From Deltaproteobacteria bacterium (GTDB lineage: Bacteria; Desulfobacterota; Desulfobulbia; Desulfobulbales; SURF-16): a stretch of 24,263 nt of DNA. The DNA lies in NCBI GenBank assembly GCA_029939635.1, contig JAOZSN010000013.1, positions 1 through 24,263 on the forward strand, given 5' to 3'. Position 1 is the stretch's first letter. Every line of letters begins with the position of its first letter. The position numbers and the translations under genes were made by a program. The notes beneath the pieces were generated by a model. The model was not told the origin of the DNA. It did not search any database and saw only the letters and a program-made list of their open reading frames with translations. Shown here in pieces: positions 15,695 to 21,824 of the stretch.

Positions 15695-16504
15695 TTATTT
15701 TCTTCCCACCCCAAGCTCCTGACAAATCTGAGCAGCCAGCTCTTCTATTGATTTACCGGATGATGAAATATACGGGATATCATGTTGAAGATAGAGCTGC
15801 AGGGCCTGGCCTAACTCCTGGCGACAGGTGGCAAGCGAAGCATATTTTGAATCAGGCATTCGTCTTTGCCGGATAGCATGTAAGACCTCAGGCCGCGCTG
15901 TAATACCTATAGCTCTCTCCTTATTATTAACAATATAATCTGGTAATCTGTTTTGACTGAGATATTCTTCAGTTAACGGCAAATTTGCGGCTTTCAATCC
16001 CATATGGGTAGCAAGATAGACAGAGACAGGGGTTTTGCCTGCCCGTGACACCCCCAAAATAATAATATCTGCATTGTCATATTCCTTGGGATTGGTGCCG
16101 TCATCATGAGCAAGACAAAAATGAATGGCCTCAACCCTGGCATCCATGACCTCATCAGTAGGTTGGTGAGCATACCCCGGGGCTCGCAAGGCCTTGACCT
16201 CAAGGGTATTCTCCAGTCGATCAAGATGGGCAGAGAGAACATCAAAAAACTCTACCTCACCAAAATCAAAGATATTCTGCACCTCCGGATCCATAATTGT
16301 CGAGAAGATGATGGGTTGCAGGCCGCTGGATTGTTCCATGATCGTGGCCAGTATGGTTTCAGCCTGTTCCTTCGAACTGATAAAAGAAATAGTTTCTTCA
16401 TTAAAGGAAATCCCAGGGAAATGGCAGAGCAGAGCACGCCCCAGTGTTTCCACTAAAATACCCGTAGAATCAGAGAGATAATACACATCTTTGGATGACC
16501 ACAT
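15695..16504 (-). CDS. ppsR: Phosphoenolpyruvate synthase regulatory protein (DUF299, PSRP)
   Basis: Bifunctional ADP-dependent kinase and phosphate-dependent pyrophosphorylase that switches PEP synthase (or PPDK in other lineages) off and on by modifying a threonine. The 269-aa protein is the full DUF299 domain. The start VYYLSDSTGILVETLGRALL and the P-loop GVSRAGKTPVS (from 151) are diagnostic, followed by NLPLTEEY and the region RARPEVL-like ITARPEVLHAIRQRR. The ATG has GAGAA about eight bases upstream. The gene follows the DUF362 gene by 36 bp on the same strand. Neither ppsA nor ppdK is in the window, so the target enzyme (PEP synthase or PPDK) is undecided. Confidence 0.92.
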   Translation of the reverse strand: MWSSKDVYYLSDSTGILVETLGRALLCHFPGISFNEETISFISSKEQAETILATIMEQSSGLQPIIFSTIMDPEVQNIFDFGEVEFFDVLSAHLDRLENTLEVKALRAPGYAHQPTDEVMDARVEAIHFCLAHDDGTNPKEYDNADIIILGVSRAGKTPVSVYLATHMGLKAANLPLTEEYLSQNRLPDYIVNNKERAIGITARPEVLHAIRQRRMPDSKYASLATCRQELGQALQLYLQHDIPYISSSGKSIEELAAQICQELGVGRK

Positions 16505-16540
16505 TTTTTATTTCTCTAGTTAAGATTTAAGGTTCGCACA

Positions 16541-17356
16541 TCATCCTTCTTTTACCACATAGTGAGTAGTACCTAAGATACCATCAAGCATACGGATATG
16601 CTCTATGGTTTGCCAGCCAAAACCGAGAAGATCAGCACCCCAGGCATCTATTGCCACAGGATCAGCACTGGCAGCGAGAACATTTTTGGGTGGGTCACAA
16701 TGGGGTCCACAGAGATGGGCCTGCTGCATACCAATAGTCGCATCAAGAAGGGTAAAGTCAGGGGTTCGCGCCCTATTAAGGTCATGGAGGGAACCATGCA
16801 CGTCATCATGAAATGAGGCTTTGCGCCAATGACCACCCTGCTGATATTTGGCTGGCGGTGCTGTACCCATCATATTTTTCAAGGTTAAGGTAACTCCGGC
16901 CAAACTATGGGCCTTGAGCACGGGTACAGAGAGCAAAAACAGATCATCAAGGAGTTCTGGCATATAGACCTCTGGCCAACGTTTATGGTCAACCACCGCC
17001 TTAGCAACAAACTCCTCAACATTTAAATCTACCAGGCGCCCTCCTTTGTTGCGGGCCATCTCAGCATAACCCTGATCAGTAAAAACGCGCCAGGTATCAT
17101 AATTGACTGCCCCACACCCCTCGCCAATCAAAATTTCCAGATCAGGTAAGGCATCGTGCACTACATCAATGATGCTTGCCACCAAGGCCACTGGTGTTGT
17201 AATGGGTGGCTCAAGATTTTCCACCAAATTTGGTTTGATAAGTAATTTTTGCTGACCAGCCAGTTTCTGCAATAAACCAGAGCGGCGAATTAAGGAAGGA
17301 ACAGACTCCTGCCATGAAACAAACTTCTGTGTATAGACAAGAGCTTCTGCCACCAT
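16541..17356 (-). CDS. DUF362 domain protein
   Basis: A 271-aa protein of the DUF362 family, whose members are often linked to iron-sulfur proteins but have no settled biochemical role. Supporting blocks are LLIKPNLVENLEPPITTP, GEGCGAVNYDTW, the SVPVLKAHSLAGVTLTLKNMMGTAPP segment (typical 'K.H...G.T...KN..G' pattern), and ASADPVAIDAWGADLLGF near the end. No ferredoxin-like 4Fe-4S domain is fused to it, unlike many relatives; the C-terminus has only isolated cysteines (LCGPHCDPP). The frame extends to a TTG at 17371 and an ATG at 17362, but GGGG lies nine bases before the ATG at 17356, which I prefer. It is the first gene of a pair with ppsR. Confidence 0.8.
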   Translation of the reverse strand: MVAEALVYTQKFVSWQESVPSLIRRSGLLQKLAGQQKLLIKPNLVENLEPPITTPVALVASIIDVVHDALPDLEILIGEGCGAVNYDTWRVFTDQGYAEMARNKGGRLVDLNVEEFVAKAVVDHKRWPEVYMPELLDDLFLLSVPVLKAHSLAGVTLTLKNMMGTAPPAKYQQGGHWRKASFHDDVHGSLHDLNRARTPDFTLLDATIGMQQAHLCGPHCDPPKNVLAASADPVAIDAWGADLLGFGWQTIEHIRMLDGILGTTHYVVKEG

Positions 17357-17510
17357 AATCATTTTCCCCAAGCCATTTTATAAAATGTATGCTACCTGAA
17401 GCCAGCAATTTCTAATATCTATTCAGTCGCAACGAAATAGTATATTTTTTTACCTACAGCCTCTCCTTACGGGCACCTTGAATACCCTTACCTCTGACAC
17501 CTAATACAAT

Positions 17511-19490
17511 ATGATTACCATTAACGACCTCTCCCTACAATATGGGGATAAACATATCTTCAAAAATATTTCCGCTCGCATCAGCCGCAAGGACCGTATA
17601 GGTCTCATGGGGGTCAATGGGACAGGCAAATCAACCTTGCTTAAACTGCTGGCCGGTGAGACAGAGACAGATCCTGGCGTTATCACCTTCCCAAAGGGTG
17701 AACTAAAAACCACCATCGGCTACCTCCCTCAGGAAATTGCCCCAGTCAAGCCCGGCCGTACCCTGGTTGAAGAGGCCCGTCAGGCCTTTAGCCATCTTCT
17801 CAAGAAACAACAGGAATTAGAAGAGATTTACCTGGAACTTGGCTCTATACCAGCCGATTCTCCAGCCATGGAGAAGCTCCTCCAGCGCCAGGGAGAATTA
17901 CAGCAGGAGCTGGATCAGGGCCAGATATTCAGCATGGATTCCCAAATCGAAAAGGTGCTCATGGGCCTGGGCTTCAAAGTAGAGGACATGAACAAGGACT
18001 GCCAGGATTTTTCCGGTGGCTGGCTCATGCGCCTCATGCTGGCCAAGCAACTCCTCCTCCTGCCCCCTTTTCTGCTCCTTGATGAGCCCACCAACCATCT
18101 TGATGTGGAGACCTTAACCTGGTTGGAAGACTTTTTAAAAAGCTATCCAGGCTGCCTGGTTATTATTTCCCATGACCGGACATTCCTTGACAACCTGACC
18201 AAATCCACCTGGGAACTGAGCCTGGGAAAACTTACCATCTATAAAGGGAACTACTCAAAATATGTGGTGGATAAGGTTGAGCGCCAGGCCATTTTAAAGT
18301 CTGCCTATGAAAACCAGCAGGCCAAGATTGAACAGACCATGCGTTTTGTTGATCGCTTCCGCGCTAAATCAACCAAGGCCAAACAGGCCCAGTCTCGCCT
18401 TAAACAGCTGGACAAAATGGAGCGCATTGAACTGGAAGAAAATGAGTCCCAAGTCTCCTTTCGCTTCCCACCAGCTGCCCCTAGCGGTCGAACAGCCGTT
18501 ACCCTTGAAAACATCAATAAATCATTTGATAATAAACAGGTCTTAAGCAACCTTGAGTTAGACCTTGAGCGTGGTGACAAGCTGGCTGTAGTGGGTATCA
18601 ATGGCGCCGGAAAATCCACCTTGGTCAAGATGTTGGCAGGATTGCACCAACCCGACAGCGGTACCTGCAAATTTGGCCATAATGTCATCACCTCCTATTT
18701 TGGTCAGCACCAAGCCCAGGAACTTTCTACCCAGTACACTGTGCTGGAAACCATGAACATGATTGATGTAGAAAAAACCATCACCCAAATGCGCTCTCTG
18801 CTCGGCGCCTTTCTCTTCCGTGGTGAAGAGGTGGATAAAAAGGTAGAGGTCCTCTCGGGCGGGGAAAAATCACGTCTGGCCCTGGCCAAGATGATCGCTA
18901 CCCCGGCCAACCTGCTCATCATGGATGAGCCCACCAACCATCTAGATATGTCCAGCCAAGATATCCTTATGGAAGCCATGGCCCAGTATGATGGCACCAT
19001 CATTGTTGTCTCCCATAATCGCTATTTCCTCGATCATTTTACCAATAAGACCCTGGAGATTAAGGATGGTAAAGCCATTATTTATGACGGCAACATCAGC
19101 TATTATCTAAAAAAGACTCAATTGCAGCAAAGTAAGCTACCAAAAGCTAAAACTAAAAAACCTCAACAAGCCCCCAACGAAGTAGCCAAACCAGCTCAGA
19201 AGAAATCAAAACAACAACGTAAAGCCGAGGCCAAAGATCGCCAGGAATTAGCCAAACTCACCTCTCCTCTGAAAAAAATTATCACCAGCCGAGAAAAAGA
19301 AATAGAGACCCTGGAAGAAAAAAAGACAACTCTGGAACAGGAAATGGCTGATCCAGACCTCTATCAGGATCAAAATGCCTTCAACGACAAGAGCAGCCAG
19401 TATGGCAAAGTGGAACATCAGCTCAAAAGCGCCTATGCAGCCTGGGAGAAGGCGCAGGAAGATCTAGAAAAAATCGAAAACAGAAAGTAG
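17511..19490 (+). CDS. ABC-F family ATPase, YheS-like
   Basis: Cytosolic twin-ATPase protein with no membrane domain; ABC-F proteins act on ribosomes, in translation or antibiotic resistance. The first domain has Walker A GVNGTGKST (34-42), signature FSGGW, and LLLDEPTNHLD (188-198). The second has Walker A GINGAGKST (362-370), signature LSGGEKSR, and MDEPTNHLD with Asp472. The linker contains FRAKSTKAKQAQSR, which resembles E. coli YheS rather than EttA or Uup. The C-terminal ~110 residues are a Lys/Glu-rich tail and a predicted coiled coil. The 659-aa length is in range. No clear Shine-Dalgarno precedes the ATG. It is divergent from the DUF362 gene. A specific resistance role cannot be inferred. 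Confidence 0.93.
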   Translation: MITINDLSLQYGDKHIFKNISARISRKDRIGLMGVNGTGKSTLLKLLAGETETDPGVITFPKGELKTTIGYLPQEIAPVKPGRTLVEEARQAFSHLLKKQQELEEIYLELGSIPADSPAMEKLLQRQGELQQELDQGQIFSMDSQIEKVLMGLGFKVEDMNKDCQDFSGGWLMRLMLAKQLLLLPPFLLLDEPTNHLDVETLTWLEDFLKSYPGCLVIISHDRTFLDNLTKSTWELSLGKLTIYKGNYSKYVVDKVERQAILKSAYENQQAKIEQTMRFVDRFRAKSTKAKQAQSRLKQLDKMERIELEENESQVSFRFPPAAPSGRTAVTLENINKSFDNKQVLSNLELDLERGDKLAVVGINGAGKSTLVKMLAGLHQPDSGTCKFGHNVITSYFGQHQAQELSTQYTVLETMNMIDVEKTITQMRSLLGAFLFRGEEVDKKVEVLSGGEKSRLALAKMIATPANLLIMDEPTNHLDMSSQDILMEAMAQYDGTIIVVSHNRYFLDHFTNKTLEIKDGKAIIYDGNISYYLKKTQLQQSKLPKAKTKKPQQAPNEVAKPAQKKSKQQRKAEAKDRQELAKLTSPLKKIITSREKEIETLEEKKTTLEQEMADPDLYQDQNAFNDKSSQYGKVEHQLKSAYAAWEKAQEDLEKIENRK

Positions 19491-19639
19491 TGGCAGCATT
19501 TAGTGCCCTACTACCTATTTCAAAAATCGATTGAAATATCAGCAGATCAAAGTAGATTGCAACCCAAGTAATCCGAGGCTCACCTGGCGAGAGTTACACT
19601 TGCTGAATAGTTACATCATTTTATGGAGAGAAAAGACGT

Positions 19640-20437
19640 ATGAAGAAAATCATAAAAAACACCATTACTACCGTTGCTGCTCTTGGCCTGCTGGCCATAG
19701 CTCCCATGACCATGGCTTCTGATGCTGGCCACGGTGGTGATCACCATGCCACTGGTACAACCACAGCTACCCCACAATCCACCTTAAAGAAAACAATTGA
19801 GGGCAACAACGCCTTTATGCATGACCATGCCAGTAATCATTTTGATGCCTTTCAGGCAGGTCAGGTACCAAACCTCACCATCATTACCTGTTCTGATTCC
19901 CGCGTTCATACCCAGCTCTTTGGCTTTGAGCCAGACAACAACATCTTTGCTATTCGCAACGTCGGTAACCAGATCGAGAACTCTGAGGGTTCGGTTGATT
20001 ATGGTATTCACCACCTGCCTACCAAGGTATTACTGATACTGGGCCACTCCAGCTGTGGTGCTGTCAAGGCTGCTATGGGTGACTACTCTGGCGAGACCAA
20101 GGGCATCAAGGCTGAGCTCGACCCCCTGCAGCCTATGCTAGCCCAGGATAATGGCGAGGGCAGCTTCAATGGCCGTTGGGCTGATAATGTTGAGCGCAAC
20201 GTTGACTACCAGGTAGGCAAGGCCTTAGAACTCTACGGTGATAAAGTGCAAGCGGGTAATCTTGCCGTGGTTGGTGCAGTTTATGATTTTAACAACCTGT
20301 GGGGAAAAGGTCGCGGAGCCGTTGTGATTGTTAATGTTAATGGTGAAAACAACCCTAATATTATCCAAAACCATCCTGTCCTTGATCAGCTGGCCAAGTC
20401 TGACATGATTACTCATGTAGGTTCCCGCGTTAAATAA
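19640..20437 (+). CDS. Exported beta-class carbonic anhydrase
   Basis: Zinc enzyme interconverting CO2 and bicarbonate. The zinc and catalytic residues of beta-CAs are present: Cys84, Asp86 and Arg88 (TCSDSRVH), His136 and Cys139 (GHSSCGAV), along with FAIRNVGN. The N-terminus is a Sec signal peptide (MKKIIKN, hydrophobic core, likely cleavage after TMA at 26). A His/Gly/Thr-rich linker (HGGDHHATG) follows, so the mature enzyme should be periplasmic. Most beta-CAs are cytosolic; an exported form would act on CO2/bicarbonate outside the inner membrane. The ATG has GGAG 11 bases upstream. It is probably a single-gene transcript, ending in a strong terminator. Confidence 0.93.
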   Translation: MKKIIKNTITTVAALGLLAIAPMTMASDAGHGGDHHATGTTTATPQSTLKKTIEGNNAFMHDHASNHFDAFQAGQVPNLTIITCSDSRVHTQLFGFEPDNNIFAIRNVGNQIENSEGSVDYGIHHLPTKVLLILGHSSCGAVKAAMGDYSGETKGIKAELDPLQPMLAQDNGEGSFNGRWADNVERNVDYQVGKALELYGDKVQAGNLAVVGAVYDFNNLWGKGRGAVVIVNVNGENNPNIIQNHPVLDQLAKSDMITHVGSRVK

Positions 20438-20463
20438 AAAATGAGGCTCAGCACCTCATTTTT
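20437..20463 (+). terminator. Rho-independent terminator after the carbonic anhydrase gene
   Basis: A perfect 10-bp stem, AAAAATGAGG with CCTCATTTTT, and a 7-nt loop. It begins at the last base of the stop codon. Confidence 0.9.
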
Positions 20464-20485
20464 GAGTAACCAGTATTCTTTCTAA

Positions 20486-20545
20486 AAAACCGTAGTCAGC
20501 TGCAAAAGCACTTTTTAGTTGCTTTTCAAGGCTGATTGCGGTTTT
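20486..20545. repeat. 60-nt imperfect palindrome / long hairpin
   Basis: Outer arms AAAACCG (20486-20492) and CGGTTTT (20539-20545) pair perfectly. After a 3-nt internal loop, TCAGC pairs with GCTGA. TGCAAAAGCA then pairs with TGCTTTTCA with one bulge, leaving an apex near CTTTTTAGT. It lies between the carbonic anhydrase terminator and dgt, so it is not needed as the terminator. It could be a MITE-like element, an attenuator or a structured RNA. Confidence 0.6.
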
Positions 20546-20629
20546 GTCAGTCTTGCTACCTTGTTATCAATTTCTCAATCCTCTGCTGGGATCAAACCGT
20601 TACCCCATTGCCTGTAATCTATTGCCAAA

Positions 20630-21688
20630 ATGAAGACCCTACGTCACGACATGGAGAAACGCGAAGCTGCTAACCTCTCTCCCCATGCCTGTTTAAATAA
20701 AAACAGTGCTGGTCGGCAGCATAGCGAGGATGAATGCCCCATGCGCTTGCCTTTCCAACGTGACCGTGACCGAATCATTCATTGCAAAACATTCCGCCGC
20801 CTTACCCATAAAACGCAAGTCTTCTTGGCCCCCACCGGAGATCATTACCGCACTCGCCTTACCCATGCCCTGGAAGTTTCCCAGATTGCCCGAACCATTG
20901 CTGTTGCCTTACGTCTCAACGAGCATCTGGTTGAGGCCATTGCCTTAGGCCATGATTTAGGTCATACCCCTTTTGGCCATGCCGGCGAGTCAGTATTAAA
21001 TGAACTTCATCCCGGCGGCTTCAGGCATTACAAACAGAGCCTACGTGTCGTTGATTTACTGGAGAACAAAGGCAAGGGACTAAATCTTACGGCTGAGGTG
21101 CGTGATGGTATTGTGCGCCATTCCAAGGGACTCGAGACTATCTTACCAACTGACATCTCGACCCTGCCCGCCACCTTAGAGGGGCAGGTCGTCCGTCTTG
21201 CTGACATCCTTGCATATGTTAACCATGACCTTGACGATGCTATGCGGGCTGGAATAATTACTGACAATAATGAACTTCGTGACATCCTTGCCATTCTCGG
21301 GACAAGTAACTCCCAACGCATATCTACCATGGTCAATGACCTCATCGAGCAGACCTTGACCCATGATGGCGCTCAACTAGCCATGGGAGAAAACATACTT
21401 GCTGCGATCAGCAGTCTGCGCAGTTATCTCTATAAAAACGTCTATCAGGCTCGACTCATCCACGATGATTTCCTCAAGGCCATGAAAATCTTGCGGGAAT
21501 TGTATGAATACTTTATTGAAGAAGACATTAAACTTCCTTCGGGCGAGGTGTGGGGCACAGGCATGAGTTATGCGGATGACTCTCCCCGAACCCGGAAGGT
21601 GTGTGATTTTATTGCTGGCATGACTGATCGTTATGCCCTTGATCTCTACACCAACATCTTTTTTCCAAAACCGTGGAGTGTGATTTAA
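20630..21688 (+). CDS. dgt: dGTP triphosphohydrolase-like protein (HD domain)
   Basis: Hydrolyses dNTPs (classically dGTP) to nucleoside and tripolyphosphate, tuning the dNTP pool. HD-superfamily metal ligands are visible: His79 (RTRLTHALEVSQ), His108-Asp109 (GHDLGHTPFGHAGE) and Asp192 (LADILAYVNHDLDD). The N-terminal block LSPHACLNKNSAGR and the RTRLTHALEV motif are family signatures. At 352 aa it is the shorter 'dGTPase-like' type rather than the 505-aa E. coli Dgt, so substrate preference may be broader. No strong ribosome-binding site is visible; the ATG at 20630 gives a normal N-terminus for the family, and an internal ATG at 20651 would remove part of it. Its neighbours do not suggest a defence context. 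Confidence 0.9.
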   Translation: MKTLRHDMEKREAANLSPHACLNKNSAGRQHSEDECPMRLPFQRDRDRIIHCKTFRRLTHKTQVFLAPTGDHYRTRLTHALEVSQIARTIAVALRLNEHLVEAIALGHDLGHTPFGHAGESVLNELHPGGFRHYKQSLRVVDLLENKGKGLNLTAEVRDGIVRHSKGLETILPTDISTLPATLEGQVVRLADILAYVNHDLDDAMRAGIITDNNELRDILAILGTSNSQRISTMVNDLIEQTLTHDGAQLAMGENILAAISSLRSYLYKNVYQARLIHDDFLKAMKILRELYEYFIEEDIKLPSGEVWGTGMSYADDSPRTRKVCDFIAGMTDRYALDLYTNIFFPKPWSVI

Positions 21689-21711
21689 AAATAGTTACCA
21701 GCCTACAATCA

Positions 21712-21725
21712 ACGGCTAACAGCTA
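21712..21725. repeat. Two heptamer units of the 2871-2905 repeat type
   Basis: ACGGCTA ACAGCTA is read directly after dgt, matching the consensus of the five-unit array near 2871. Directly after it is ATTGGGGACAGAGTAAAAT, a phrase that resembles repeats I recall near REP-associated transposases. Confidence 0.4.
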
Positions 21726-21747
21726 AAATTGGGGACAGAGTAAAATA

Positions 21748-21776
21748 TTGTCTTAAGGCTTCAACTTCTAGATAAT
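21748..21776 (+). promoter_or_regulatory. Predicted sigma70-type promoter for valS
   Basis: The -35 TTGTCT (21748-21753, 4/6) and -10 GATAAT (21771-21776, 5/6) have a 17-bp spacer. The leader would be about 40 nt. No T-box is visible. A second TATAAT at 21801-21806 lacks a matching -35. Confidence 0.5.
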
Positions 21777-21824
21777 GCCCCATCTTCTTATTTACCCCCC
21801 TATAATTTCAAATATCGATAAAAT

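Noticed and set aside
17357..17371. TTG or upstream ATG start for the DUF362 protein
   Set aside because: The GGGG sequence is too close to those codons and is well placed for the ATG at 17356.
14671..19570. 12-bp inverted match TACTTGGGTTGC (14671-14682) / GCAACCCAAGTA (19559-19570), with both spacers also containing ATAGTTAC and GGAGA
   Set aside because: Several 12-bp matches are expected by chance in a window this size, and the flanking similarity is loose.
19491..19639. Possible riboswitch in the leader of the carbonic anhydrase gene
   Set aside because: I found no conserved core of a known class; only a small 6-bp stem at 19518-19536 is visible.
20630..21688. dGTPase as part of an anti-phage defence island
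   Set aside because: Neighbours are housekeeping genes (carbonic anhydrase, valS), with no mobile or defence genes near.
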